A DNA stretch of 64,000 bases. Origin: Acidobacteriaceae bacterium (GTDB lineage Bacteria > Acidobacteriota > Terriglobia > Terriglobales > Acidobacteriaceae). Below are positions 1-13,031 of this stretch, one piece after another. The DNA lies in the NCBI GenBank assembly GCA_027449965.1, contig DAIDKP010000013.1, forward strand, positions 124,001 to 188,000. The letters run 5' to 3'. A program made the translations under genes and the position numbers. Within the stretch, counting starts at the first letter, position 1. Every line of letters starts with the position of its first letter. Under the pieces are notes generated by a model. It worked only from the letters and a program-made list of their open reading frames with translations. It did no database searches and was not told where the DNA came from.

Positions 1-131
1 CATTTCGCCAGGACCCTTCGATCCTGGGCGGCGTGATTGTGCGCGTTGGATCAGCAGTCTATGACGGATCGGTACGAGGTCGTGTGGATCGCTTGAGGGA
101 GGCTCTGAGCGTGCAGGAATCGCGTGGCTGA
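1..131 (+). CDS. atpH: ATP synthase F1 subunit delta, C-terminal fragment
   Basis: This is the last 42 codons of an open frame entering from the left edge; complete codons begin at base 3 and the stop TGA is at 129-131. The residues [20 protein letters not shown] match the conserved C-terminal strand of the delta (OSCP) subunit, which joins F1 to the peripheral stalk b subunits. The position directly before atpA is the classical order. The N-terminal domain lies outside the window, so completeness cannot be judged. Identity rests on this motif plus synteny. Confidence 0.85.
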   Translation, partial: FRQDPSILGGVIVRVGSAVYDGSVRGRVDRLREALSVQESRG

Positions 132-205
132 GAGCTGAAAAGTTTGACAGGAAGTGCAGTTCAACCCTTGCAACAGGGAATGCAAAAAAGAACAGGAAGA
201 GCAGC

Positions 206-1732
206 ATGGTGCCCATTCAGGCAGACGAAATTTCACAGATTCTCCGCGAACAGATCGCCAACTACGACGCCAAGATGCACGTCGATGAGGTTGGAACGAT
301 CATTTCTCTTGGCGACGGCATTGCCCGCATTCACGGCCTGGATAAGGTGATGGCCGGTGAGCTGCTTGCCTTTCCGCACGACGTGGCCGGCCTGGCGATG
401 AACCTCGAAGAGGATCAGGTGGGCGCAGTGCTGCTCGGCGACTACACCGAACTCTCCGAGGGCAACACGGTTCGCCGCACCGGCAAGATTCTGAGCGTGC
501 CGGTAGGCGAGGGAATGATTGGCCGCGTCGTCAATGCGCTGGGCGCTCCCATCGACGGCAAAGGCCCAATCGCGGCAGCGGCGACGCTTCCGGTCGAGCG
601 GCTGGCTCCGGGCATCATCGACCGTCAGCCCGTGCGCGAGCCAATGGCTACCGGCATCAAGGCCATCGATTCCATGATTCCCATCGGTCGCGGTCAGCGC
701 GAACTGATTATCGGTGACCGTCAGACCGGCAAGACCGCCGTTGTCATCGACACCATCATCAATAACGCCAAGAACGATCTGATCTGCATCTACTGCGCCA
801 TCGGCCAGAAGCGATCCTCGATTGCTCAGGTCGTCCAGACGCTGACCGAAGCCGGAGCCATGGGCCACACCATCATCGTGGCGGCCTCTGCCTCCGAGCC
901 AGCGCCGCTGCTCTACCTCGCGCCCTACGCGGCGACGGCGATGGGCGAGTATTTCCGCGATTCCGGCCGACACGCGCTGGTCATCTACGACGATCTCTCC
1001 AAGCACGCCATGGCCTACCGCGAAATCTCGCTGCTGCTGCGCCGTCCGCCCGGCCGCGAAGCGTATCCAGGCGATGTGTTTTATCTGCACTCGCGCCTGC
1101 TCGAGCGCTCGGCCAAGATGAGCCAGAAGAACGGCGGGGGTTCGCTGACGGCTCTTCCCGTGGTCGAAACGCAGGCCGGCGACGTCTCGGCCTATATTCC
1201 GACCAACGTCATCTCCATCACCGACGGGCAGATATTCCTCGAAACCGACCTTTTCAACTCCGGCATCCGTCCGGCGGTCAACGTCGGTCTCTCGGTCAGC
1301 CGCGTCGGCTTCTCGGCAGCCATCAAGGCCACCAAGCAGGTCGGCTCCACGCTCAAGCTTGATCTGGCGCAGTATCGAGAGCTGGCTGCCTTCGCGCAGT
1401 TTGGTTCAGATCTCGATCCGCTCACGCAGAAGCAGTTGAGCCGCGGCCAGCGACTCACCGAACTGCTCAAGCAGCCGCAGTTCCAGCCGCTCACCTGGCA
1501 GCAGCAGGTCATCGTGCTCTTCTCCGGAACCCAGGGATACCTCGATCCGATTGCCGTCGATGAGGTTCGCGCCTTTGAAGAGGGGCTGCTGCGCTATCTG
1601 GAGACGGCGCAGACGGCGCTGCTGGCCGATCTGGGCAACAAGAAGCAGCTCGACGACGAGATCAAGACCCGCGTTCACGCAGCTCTCAAGGAGTATTCGG
1701 CGAACTTCCAGGCGGCAAAGGCGACGGCATAA
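206..1732 (+). CDS. atpA: ATP synthase F1 subunit alpha
   Basis: Encodes the 508-residue alpha subunit, the non-catalytic nucleotide-binding subunit of the F1 hexamer on the cytoplasmic face of the inner membrane. The N-terminal beta-barrel domain covers roughly residues 25-95. The Walker A motif GDRQTGKT is at 170-177, and the helical C-terminal domain follows residue 380. Length is normal for the family. ATG 206 is preceded by an AGGAAG ribosome-binding site. It lies 74 nt after atpH and only 3 nt before atpG, so it sits inside the atp operon. Nothing is missing. Confidence 0.97.
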   Translation: MVPIQADEISQILREQIANYDAKMHVDEVGTIISLGDGIARIHGLDKVMAGELLAFPHDVAGLAMNLEEDQVGAVLLGDYTELSEGNTVRRTGKILSVPVGEGMIGRVVNALGAPIDGKGPIAAAATLPVERLAPGIIDRQPVREPMATGIKAIDSMIPIGRGQRELIIGDRQTGKTAVVIDTIINNAKNDLICIYCAIGQKRSSIAQVVQTLTEAGAMGHTIIVAASASEPAPLLYLAPYAATAMGEYFRDSGRHALVIYDDLSKHAMAYREISLLLRRPPGREAYPGDVFYLHSRLLERSAKMSQKNGGGSLTALPVVETQAGDVSAYIPTNVISITDGQIFLETDLFNSGIRPAVNVGLSVSRVGFSAAIKATKQVGSTLKLDLAQYRELAAFAQFGSDLDPLTQKQLSRGQRLTELLKQPQFQPLTWQQQVIVLFSGTQGYLDPIAVDEVRAFEEGLLRYLETAQTALLADLGNKKQLDDEIKTRVHAALKEYSANFQAAKATA

Positions 1733-1735
1733 AGC

Positions 1736-4295
<2,560 letters not shown>

Positions 4296-4305
4296 GGGCA
4301 GGGAA

Positions 4306-4710
4306 ATGGATACCCAACTTCTGCATGTAACGCTGGTTACGCCGGAGCGGACGATTCTGGACACCATGGCGACTTCGGTCGAACTGCCGTCCAGAACCGG
4401 GCGCATTGAGGTGTTGTATGGTCATGCGCCTCTGCTGGCTGAGCTGGGTGCTGGTGATGTCATCCTTCAGGGCAGCGAACCGGCTCGGTGGAACGTCAGT
4501 TGGGGATTCGTCGAAGTGCTGCCCGATCGCGTCACGATCCTGGCGAACGACGCAGTAGCGCCGGGTGCGGTTGACGCAGCTGCGGCGCGGCTGGAAGTGG
4601 AGCGCGCCCACGCAATGTGGAGTGCAGCCGGTGACGATGCCGAGGCGTACGAAGCGGCGAACCGCCTTCTCGAAGAGGCGCAGTCTCAACTGGCCAGTGC
4701 TGGCGAATAG
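4306..4710 (+). CDS. atpC: ATP synthase F1 subunit epsilon
   Basis: A 134-residue protein that binds gamma at the foot of the central stalk and can inhibit ATP hydrolysis. It shows the N-terminal beta-sandwich pattern LHVTLVTPERTILD and the GRIEVLYGHAPLLAELG turn typical of the family. The C-terminal helical hairpin (about 88-130) is Ala/Glu-rich. It begins 10 nt after atpD and is followed by a hairpin terminator, so it ends the atp operon. Confidence 0.93.
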   Translation: MDTQLLHVTLVTPERTILDTMATSVELPSRTGRIEVLYGHAPLLAELGAGDVILQGSEPARWNVSWGFVEVLPDRVTILANDAVAPGAVDAAAARLEVERAHAMWSAAGDDAEAYEAANRLLEEAQSQLASAGE

Positions 4711-4757
4711 TTGTTCTCGATTTCGTCTCTCGAGCCGATCACACGATGTGCCCGATA

Positions 4758-4800
4758 CGCGTACCCTGGGTGACTGCTTGCGCGCAGGGTATGCGTTTGT
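4758..4800 (+). terminator. Rho-independent terminator of the atp operon
   Basis: An 11-bp stem pairs CGCGTACCCTG (4758-4768) with CAGGGTATGCG (4785-4795), with one G-U pair. The transcript then continues into a short U-rich stretch. It starts 47 nt after the atpC stop, a normal place for the end of the operon. Confidence 0.7.
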
Positions 4801-4867
4801 TAACTGAAGAGATAACTATTCGTCGGCAACTGCCGCGGCAGCTTACCTCCGTGGCTGCATTCCTCCT

Positions 4868-4873
4868 TACAAT
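4868..4873 (+). promoter_or_regulatory. Possible -10 element of a leaderless transcript
   Basis: The hexamer TACAAT ends 7 nt before ATG 4881, and no purine-rich ribosome-binding site lies between. Transcription from this element would begin at or very near the start codon. No convincing -35 hexamer is visible 16-18 nt upstream, so this is a proposal based on spacing that recurs elsewhere in the window. Confidence 0.35.
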
Positions 4874-4880
4874 CAAATAG

Positions 4881-5195
4881 ATGACTGGGCATCGATCCAA
4901 ACCGTCGATCGTGGAAGCGATCTGTCCGGACTGCGGCGCGGCGTTGCGCATCGACGCGCAGACAGGGGCCGTGGTCAGCCACACTCCTGCTCCACGCAAA
5001 CGGACCTTCGAAGACCTGGAAACCGCAGCTCAAGCCATGCGCGAGCAGAATGATCGCAAGGAATCCATCTTTCGACAGTCTTTGGAAGCGGAGAAGAATA
5101 AGGAAGATTTGCTGGAAAAGCGCTTTGCCGAAGCATTGCGCAAGGCGAAGGACGCGCCCGCTGGAAAACCATTGCGCGAGTTCGACCTGGACTGA
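4881..5195 (+). CDS. Small protein with a CPDCG knuckle
   Basis: A 104-residue cytoplasmic protein of unknown function. Near the N-terminus (about 15-19) is a CPDCG motif, one half of a zinc-ribbon; no second CxxC is present in this chain, so metal binding would need dimerisation or another ligand. Residues 42-95 are strongly charged and predicted helical (ETAAQAMREQNDRKESIF and following), suggesting a coiled coil. No Shine-Dalgarno is visible before ATG 4881. It stands alone after the atp terminator, 64 nt ahead of the next small gene. Confidence 0.7.
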   Translation: MTGHRSKPSIVEAICPDCGAALRIDAQTGAVVSHTPAPRKRTFEDLETAAQAMREQNDRKESIFRQSLEAEKNKEDLLEKRFAEALRKAKDAPAGKPLREFDLD

Positions 5196-5259
5196 GCAGC
5201 GGCCCGCAGGCGGGGAATCCGGCAGGGAATTTCGAAGCTATGCCCGAGAGGAATGAGTG

Positions 5260-5709
5260 ATGGTCGCTGTCCCCATACCCGATATCTACACCGTACGTCA
5301 GGACTACCAGCCGCGTCGCCCAGGCACATTTTCGGCGGGTGACCATGAGGCCGACTCCTCCGCATCAAGCCCCGCCCAGGATGGCCCGATTCCGTTTGCA
5401 ACAGGCACCAAACCGGACTCAGCAAGCACTTCCGGGCCCATCTCAGGCCCATCTTCAGAAAACTGGAACCAGTATCTTGCCGCCGGAGCTTTCCTGGCCG
5501 CCGGCGCGCTGCTGGCCACCGGCCACCGCCGCCTGGGCATTGCCACAGCAGCGGCAGGTGTGGCCGCCGTCCTGCTGGAAGATCGCGAAACGGTCATGGG
5601 AATCTGTAAGCAACTTCCCACTTTTCTACAAGATGCGCAGTCGCTTGCGGATCAGATGGATATGCTCTTTCGCGATAGCTTGGCTGCGATTTCCCCATTG
5701 CGCAGATAG
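5260..5709 (+). CDS. Hypothetical protein with a central hydrophobic segment
   Basis: About 149 residues with no family recognised. The first 65 residues are Pro/Ser-rich and probably disordered. Residues about 72-106 are Ala/Gly/Leu-rich (LAAGAFLAAGALLATG and a following hydrophobic stretch), compatible with one or two short membrane helices. The last 40 residues form an amphipathic tail. GTG 5257 and ATG 5260 are adjacent possible starts; ATG is preferred because a GAGAGGA ribosome-binding site ends 7 nt before it. The gene probably shares a transcript with the preceding small gene. Confidence 0.65.
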   Translation: MVAVPIPDIYTVRQDYQPRRPGTFSAGDHEADSSASSPAQDGPIPFATGTKPDSASTSGPISGPSSENWNQYLAAGAFLAAGALLATGHRRLGIATAAAGVAAVLLEDRETVMGICKQLPTFLQDAQSLADQMDMLFRDSLAAISPLRR

Positions 5710-5763
5710 GACGCACCCGAGACGGGGCACCGACTGGGCGCTCCGGTCTCCCAAGATACATAC

Positions 5764-5788
5764 GAAATGAAAATAGCATTTCTTTTTT
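5764..5788 (+). terminator. Short hairpin with T6 tail
   Basis: GAAATG (5764-5769) pairs with CATTTC (5777-5782) across a 7-nt loop and is followed directly by six T residues. The stem is only 6 bp but the tail is good. It lies 55 nt after the preceding stop and would end the two small genes. Confidence 0.5.
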
Positions 5789-6057
5789 CGGAGAATTCGC
5801 TAAATATTATTCTAGTTTTCATATAAGCGCTTTGTGGTACTCGAGGCGAATATGGATCGAAGTGTTCATTATATTGATCTTAATAGATTTTAGAAATTAT
5901 GCAGAGAGTGGCCCGGGAATTGCCTATCCATTAGTGCGGAAATTTCGGATTCCGTCATCTAGCATTTGAATCGACAGTTCGGGTTATTGGTCGCTCCCGG
6001 TTTCTTCACCACCTGAATATTGGCATTGTTTCCAAACCCGCAAAGGAGAAAAGTTGA
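5789..6057. other. A+T-rich intergenic region before a TonB receptor gene
   Basis: No gene is visible. The stretch is clearly richer in A and T than its surroundings and presumably carries the receptor promoter, but no hexamer pair stands out. Its last part contains AAGGAGAAA at about 6042-6050, a strong ribosome-binding site for the gene at 6058. Confidence 0.5.
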
Positions 6058-9000
6058 ATGATTCCGAACCGAGGTAAAAACATCGAGGCTCTCCCTCAGA
6101 GTGTGTTTGATAGGTTTTTTGAGGGGTTTCGATTTAAGACTGCGTTCCTCTCGATGCTACTGTTGTTGGCGGCCGGATGCCTTTTGACTATATCCGAAAT
6201 GCCAGCATTCGGGCAGACAAACATTTCCGGCGACATTTCTGGCACTATTACAGACTCATCGGGTGCCGTTGTTGGAAATGTCCCCGTTATCGCTTTGAAC
6301 ACAAAAAACGGTGCGCAATACCGCACTGTTGCTGGCGGCGGAGGTCAATATCGTTTCGCGAATCTTCCTCCCGGCCCCTATGCGGTAACTGTCGCAGCTC
6401 CAGGATTTGAGAAGACTACCAGTAATCTCGTTGTAAATGCTGGACTCTCGGCAAATGGAGATTTCGCGCTGAAAATAGGTAAATCGACTCAAGTCGTAAC
6501 GGTTACAGCAAGCCAAGTTTCCCTTCTGCATACAGATGACGCTCAGATATCAACGACATTTACAACGGAACAGGTGCATGAACTGCCAAATCCTGGCAAC
6601 GATCTGACCTTTGTTGCGCAGACGGCACCTGGGACTGTTATGAATACACAAGGGGGGTTTGGCAATTTCTCCTCTTTTGGCTTGCCTGCGACAGCAAATA
6701 CCTTCACGGTTAATGGAGGTTACTATAACGATCCATTTCTCAATGTGAATAACTCGGGCGCGACAAACCTAACCCTCGGGAATAACGATGTGGAGACCGT
6801 AACGGTTACTTCCAACGCGTACAACGCATCGTTCGGGGGTCTGGGAGGCGCGCAGATCAGCGAAATCTCCCGCTCAGGAAGTAATCAGTTCCATGGCAAT
6901 ACGGTGTATCAATGGAACGGTAGAGTCATGAACGCGAACGACTTCTTCAACAAGCAGTCTGGAACGCCGCGTTCCTTCGACAACGTAAATCAGTGGGCAG
7001 CTGCTGTCGGCGGACCCATCAAAAGAAATAGGACCTTTTTCTTTGTGAATTATGAAGGTCTGAGCATCGTCCTGCCCACCCGTTCGACGATCTATGCTCC
7101 TGACGCGACTTATGAAAACACTGTTCTTAGCAACCTGGCTAACAATGGACTTAGCTCCGAAGTTCCGATATACAAGAATATCTTCAGCCTATACCAGAAT
7201 GCGCCGGGCTACGCTCAAGGCAAGCAATTCACTTCAGATGCTGGAGGATACGGCACGGTACAATTCAACGGTACGGCGGGAAATTTCACTCATGAGTGGT
7301 TGCTGAACTCGCGAATCGATCAGAATTTCAGCGATAATGATCATCTTTTTGGTCATGCGACTATTGACAAAGGCGTTCAAGCAACGTACACGAGCCTACT
7401 CAATCCGGAATTCAATGCGTTAAGTCCTCAGCCAAGCTATGAAGGCCAACTCGGCGAAACGCATTCCTTCACGCCTAATATTTCGAACCAGTTCCTTTTC
7501 TCGACAATCTACTATCGCGCTGTATTTACGAATACAAACTTGGCAGCTTCAGCAGCAGTTACTCCGTTTACCCTCATTTTCGCCAGTGGTGATATGTCGA
7601 ACAATGGAAGTGGTGCATTCCCCGGAGGCCTTAATATGGTTTGGCCGCAGGGTCGTAATGTTACTGGATATCAGTTTCAGGACGATCTTAGCATCACTAA
7701 AGGTAAGCACACAGTTAGCCTTGGATGGACGATGCGCCGGGATGACGTGACGGATTTCAGCCCTTCGGAATTTACGGTATCACCAGAAGCCTACACCACT
7801 GCGGCTAGCTTCCAGCAGGGATATGTGGATCTATGGTTTGAGCAATTTCCCACACGCAGCACCCAACCGGTCGCGCTTTATGACATGGGATGGTATTTGC
7901 AGGATCAGTGGAAAGCCACGCCGAACTTCACGCTAACATACGGTTTGAGAATGGAGCACAACTCGAATCCTATCTGCGTAACAAACTGTTTCGCTCGACT
8001 CAGTACAGATTTTTCTGCCGCGAGCACAGCGAATACGACGGCATACAATAAGTTGATCCTCTCCTCGCAGCATCAGGCAATGGCCTCACTCCAGACAATT
8101 GCATTTGAGCCTCGCATCGGCTTCGTTTTTCTGCCATTTGGGGCTGACAGCCATACAACAATTCGAGGTGGCTTCGGTATGTTTGCTGACGCATTTCCGG
8201 GTCAGATCGCCGATATGTTCCTGAATAACGCTCCAACCAACGTCCCATTTACCATTTACGGGCCAGCGTTTGGTGGCGGCAATAATGCACTCGTCCCTAC
8301 GGCTCCAGGGAGCGCTTACTCGCTTGCCTCTGGATCGGACAAGGCATTTGCATCTGGTTTCAACAGTGGTGCGTCTCTGAGTGTATTGTCGTCTCTCAAC
8401 GGATTTGCTGCTCCGAACATCGTTTCAGCAAAGCAGCACATCAAAGATCCAACCTATGAGGAGTGGAGCCTCGCAATCGAACACCAGTTCGACAAAAGCG
8501 ATGCAGTTTCAATTCAGTATGTAGGTAATCGCACCTACTATCAGCCGGTTCTCAACAACAGTCTGAATACCTTCAATGGCGGAGGAGCAACTGGATTCCC
8601 AGAGCTTTCAGCCACAGCACCACCGAACCCCAATTTCTCTGCTGTAAACGAGATTTCCAGTTCCGCTTCTGGCAACTATAACGGCTTGGTATTGACAGGT
8701 ACTCATCGTTCGGGGAATCTGACTGTAACATTAAATTATGTATACAGCCATGCTCTGGATGAAATTTCCAATGGGGGTTTCAATGGATTTTCAGGCAACA
8801 GCACCAGCCCTGACAACCCCTTCAACTTAGCTTCCAACTACGGTAACGCAGATTATGACGTGCGTCATTATTTGAGTGGATCTTATTTGTACGCAATCCC
8901 TCATTTCTTTGGGCCTCGCCTTCTGATGGATAACTGGCAGATATCGGGAACGGTGTTTCATAGCACAGGATTGCCTTTCTCGGTAACAGATACCGCAGTA

Positions 9001-9435
9001 TCTTCCAGCCTGACCAACTACAACGGACCGCTATATGCGAAGCTCACCTCCAAAGTCAGCAGCGGCAATGTGCATTGCGGAGGGGAAGGAGCTTCCTTGA
9101 CTCCTTGCGGCTTCACACAGAATTTTGCGGCTCCAACTGATTTTGCCCAGTCGCGTCGTAATCAACTGTATGGCCCCAACTTCACTGACTCGGACATGAG
9201 CATCTTGAAAGGCTTCACAATGCCCCACTTGAAGACCGGCAAGTTGGAGGTGGGCGCTCAAATCTTCAACGTATTCAACCATGTCAACTTTGCGCAGCCG
9301 TCGTCGAATCTGGCATCTTCGAATTTCGGTATGATCACTTCTGCTGTGAATACCCCCACCTCCATCCTCGGATCATTCTTAGGTGGGGATGCAGCTCCTC
9401 GACTAATTCAGTTGACGGGGAAGTTCAACTTCTAA
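6058..9435 (+). CDS. TonB-dependent receptor, Oar-like, A+T-richer than neighbours
   Basis: An 1125-residue outer-membrane protein. An unusually long N-terminus leads to a hydrophobic signal segment (about 29-47). A carboxypeptidase-regulatory-like domain follows (about 56-135, with VVGNVPVIALNT and QYRFANLPPGPYAVTVAAPGF), then a plug (about 150-290) and a beta-barrel ending in an aromatic residue (GKFNF). This is the family called Oar-like or CarboxypepD_reg/TonB-plug; its substrates are mostly unknown and often assumed to be glycans or peptides. The start has a strong AAGGAG. Codons are A/T-richer than in nearby genes and than in the second receptor of this window, hinting at a different history. 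A relic of another receptor end follows. Confidence 0.9.
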   Translation: MIPNRGKNIEALPQSVFDRFFEGFRFKTAFLSMLLLLAAGCLLTISEMPAFGQTNISGDISGTITDSSGAVVGNVPVIALNTKNGAQYRTVAGGGGQYRFANLPPGPYAVTVAAPGFEKTTSNLVVNAGLSANGDFALKIGKSTQVVTVTASQVSLLHTDDAQISTTFTTEQVHELPNPGNDLTFVAQTAPGTVMNTQGGFGNFSSFGLPATANTFTVNGGYYNDPFLNVNNSGATNLTLGNNDVETVTVTSNAYNASFGGLGGAQISEISRSGSNQFHGNTVYQWNGRVMNANDFFNKQSGTPRSFDNVNQWAAAVGGPIKRNRTFFFVNYEGLSIVLPTRSTIYAPDATYENTVLSNLANNGLSSEVPIYKNIFSLYQNAPGYAQGKQFTSDAGGYGTVQFNGTAGNFTHEWLLNSRIDQNFSDNDHLFGHATIDKGVQATYTSLLNPEFNALSPQPSYEGQLGETHSFTPNISNQFLFSTIYYRAVFTNTNLAASAAVTPFTLIFASGDMSNNGSGAFPGGLNMVWPQGRNVTGYQFQDDLSITKGKHTVSLGWTMRRDDVTDFSPSEFTVSPEAYTTAASFQQGYVDLWFEQFPTRSTQPVALYDMGWYLQDQWKATPNFTLTYGLRMEHNSNPICVTNCFARLSTDFSAASTANTTAYNKLILSSQHQAMASLQTIAFEPRIGFVFLPFGADSHTTIRGGFGMFADAFPGQIADMFLNNAPTNVPFTIYGPAFGGGNNALVPTAPGSAYSLASGSDKAFASGFNSGASLSVLSSLNGFAAPNIVSAKQHIKDPTYEEWSLAIEHQFDKSDAVSIQYVGNRTYYQPVLNNSLNTFNGGGATGFPELSATAPPNPNFSAVNEISSSASGNYNGLVLTGTHRSGNLTVTLNYVYSHALDEISNGGFNGFSGNSTSPDNPFNLASNYGNADYDVRHYLSGSYLYAIPHFFGPRLLMDNWQISGTVFHSTGLPFSVTDTAVSSSLTNYNGPLYAKLTSKVSSGNVHCGGEGASLTPCGFTQNFAAPTDFAQSRRNQLYGPNFTDSDMSILKGFTMPHLKTGKLEVGAQIFNVFNHVNFAQPSSNLASSNFGMITSAVNTPTSILGSFLGGDAAPRLIQLTGKFNF

Positions 9436-9468
9436 CCACAACGAAGGCAAATCTGGATAATACGAGGC

Positions 9469-9504
9469 CGCGCCATCCAGCTCGCCGGCAAGTTCTACTT
9501 CTGA
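9469..9504 (+). pseudogene. Relic C-terminus of a second TonB-dependent receptor
   Basis: Twelve codons reading RAIQLAGKFYF and a TGA stop lie 33 nt after the stop of the intact receptor, whose own end reads RLIQLTGKFNF. The nucleotide match is imperfect and the relic is more G+C-rich. The frame is open back to the receptor stop but has no homologous sequence upstream. It looks like the leftover 3' end of an older receptor gene replaced by the present one. Confidence 0.6.
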
Positions 9505-9546
9505 TTCACTGCTGAAAACACCTGCAACAATTGGGGAGGCAACAAG

Positions 9547-9580
9547 AATGGGGTGACCGCGAGGTCACCCCATTTGCTTT
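9547..9580 (+). terminator. Terminator after the receptor gene
   Basis: A perfect 12-bp stem (AATGGGGTGACC at 9547-9558, GGTCACCCCATT at 9563-9574) with loop GCGA is followed by a T-rich stretch. It lies between the receptor and the convergent gpmI gene and may serve both strands. Confidence 0.8.
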
Positions 9581-9638
9581 GCTGTAGCGTGCGCGTAGGA
9601 AGCCGTTAACCTGGTCGAATCATAACTGGACGAATCGT

Positions 9639-11258
9639 TCAGGCCTGGTTATCGAAAGGCACACGCATATCCTTGCCGCTCATCTCTCTCGGTTCCTCCA
9701 GCGAAAGTAGCTCGATCAGGGTTGGACTGATATCTCTCAGGCTGCCATCGCTGCGCAGGGAGAATCGTTTCGCATCTTCGGCCACGTAAATTAGCGGAAC
9801 CGGATTCGTCGTATGCGCCGTGTGCGGCCCGCCCGTCGCCGGGTCGATCATCTGCTCGGCATTGCCATGATCTGCGGTGATGAGCCACGCGCCATTGTGC
9901 TGGCGCAGCGCCTGATAGATGCGCCCTAGCTGTGCGTCCACAGCTTCCACCGCCTGGATCGTCGGCTCCAGCTTTCCGCTGTGGCCCACCATGTCCGCAT
10001 TCGCAAAGTTGGCGATTACCAGGTCAAATGCCGTGTCGCTGATTGCCTTCACAATCGTGTCGCCAATCCCCTCGGCAGACATCTCCGGTGCCAGATCGTA
10101 GGTCGCCACCTTCTGCGACGGAATCAGTATGCGATCTTCGCCCGGAAACGGCGTCTCGATCCCGCCATTGAAGAAGTACGTCACGTGCGCGTATTTCTCC
10201 GTCTCCGCCACGCGCAGATTACGCAACTGCGCCCCGCCCAGCACGTTCGCCAGCAGGTTATCCATCGACTCAGGTAGAATCACCAGCGGCAACTGATACG
10301 CCTTGTCATACTGCGTCATGCAGAGATAGTGCAGACGCCTTGGAATCTCCCCGCGCGGAATCGTCTCATCCAGGGACTCCCAGGAATCCAGATTCCGTCC
10401 GCCCTCGCTGTTCAGGCCGCTCTCTCGCGTCAGCACGCGTGTCATCTGCCGCGCGCGATCCGCACGAAAGTTGAAATTGATGCAGACATCCTCATCGCGA
10501 ATCACGCCATTCGGCTTGCCCGCCTCATCTGTCACCACAAACGGAATCGTAAACTCATCCGTCACGCCGTTGCTGTAGCGTTCCTTCAGCAGCGCAACCG
10601 GATTGTTCGTCGTGCCGCCTTCAGCCCGACCCTGCACCATCGGCTCGAAGGCCTTGCGCTCGCGGTCCCACTTCCGGTCGCGGTCCATGGCGTAGTAGCG
10701 TCCGCTCACCGACGCCAGCCTGCCCACGCCAATCTCGCCCATCTTCGCCAGCAGCTTTTCCAGATACCCCGCGCCGGAGGTCGGCAGCGTATCGCGCCCA
10801 TCCAGAAACGCATGTACAAGAACCCGCGTCACCCCATGCGCCCGCGCCGCGCGCAACAGCGCATACAGATGTTCCTGATGCGAATGCACGCCGCCGTCCG
10901 AGAGCAGCCCCAGCAGGTGCAACTGCCGTCCGCCCTCGCGCGCCCGCTCCATCGCCTGTGCAATCGGTGGATGGTTGGTAAAAGCGTCGCGCGCAATCAG
11001 GTCATCGATGCGCGTAATATCCATGCGCACCACGCGCCCGGCGCCGATATTCAGGTGGCCCACCTCGCTATTGCCCATCTGTCCATCGGGCAGCCCCACA
11101 AAGTGCTCCGAAGCGCGAATCAGCGTATTCGGATACTCGGCCAGCAGCTTGTCATACGTGGGTTTCCGCGCGAGCGCAATCGCATTCGCCTCGCGCTTCT
11201 CGCTGTATCCCCATCCGTCGAGGATGGTCAGCACAACTGGGCGTCGCTTCTCAGGCAC
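9639..11258 (-). CDS. gpmI: 2,3-bisphosphoglycerate-independent phosphoglycerate mutase
   Basis: Interconverts 3- and 2-phosphoglycerate in glycolysis and gluconeogenesis; a cytoplasmic alkaline-phosphatase-superfamily enzyme using two divalent metals. The first metal motif is ILDGWG (Asp14). The phospho-acceptor serine is Ser64 in [11 protein letters not shown]. Later metal ligands are visible in [13 protein letters not shown] and [11 protein letters not shown]. At 539 residues it is slightly long but normal. The start is GTG 11258 with AAGGA about 7 nt upstream. It lies downstream of eno on the same strand but behind the eno terminator, so it probably has its own promoter. Confidence 0.96.
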   Translation of the reverse strand: MPEKRRPVVLTILDGWGYSEKREANAIALARKPTYDKLLAEYPNTLIRASEHFVGLPDGQMGNSEVGHLNIGAGRVVRMDITRIDDLIARDAFTNHPPIAQAMERAREGGRQLHLLGLLSDGGVHSHQEHLYALLRAARAHGVTRVLVHAFLDGRDTLPTSGAGYLEKLLAKMGEIGVGRLASVSGRYYAMDRDRKWDRERKAFEPMVQGRAEGGTTNNPVALLKERYSNGVTDEFTIPFVVTDEAGKPNGVIRDEDVCINFNFRADRARQMTRVLTRESGLNSEGGRNLDSWESLDETIPRGEIPRRLHYLCMTQYDKAYQLPLVILPESMDNLLANVLGGAQLRNLRVAETEKYAHVTYFFNGGIETPFPGEDRILIPSQKVATYDLAPEMSAEGIGDTIVKAISDTAFDLVIANFANADMVGHSGKLEPTIQAVEAVDAQLGRIYQALRQHNGAWLITADHGNAEQMIDPATGGPHTAHTTNPVPLIYVAEDAKRFSLRSDGSLRDISPTLIELLSLEEPREMSGKDMRVPFDNQA

Positions 11259-11310
11259 AGCAAAATCCTTCCGTTTTCTTGTATTGTTTTTTCGTTCGCA
11301 GCGGCGTGGC

Positions 11311-11343
11311 TGAAAACAAAACAGGCTCCGTTTCCGGAGCCTG
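11311..11343 (-). terminator. Terminator of eno
   Basis: Reading the reverse strand, CAGGCTCCG (11343-11335) pairs perfectly with its complement (11330-11322) across a 4-nt loop and is followed by TTTTGTTTTC. It begins 7 nt after the eno stop. Confidence 0.85.
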
Positions 11344-11349
11344 CTGTCG

Positions 11350-13031
<1,682 letters not shown>

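Noticed and set aside
233-1090. A 285-codon reverse-strand frame inside atpA
   Set aside because: It is a shadow of the strongly conserved atpA frame; its translation has no recognisable domain and follows from G+C-rich codon structure.
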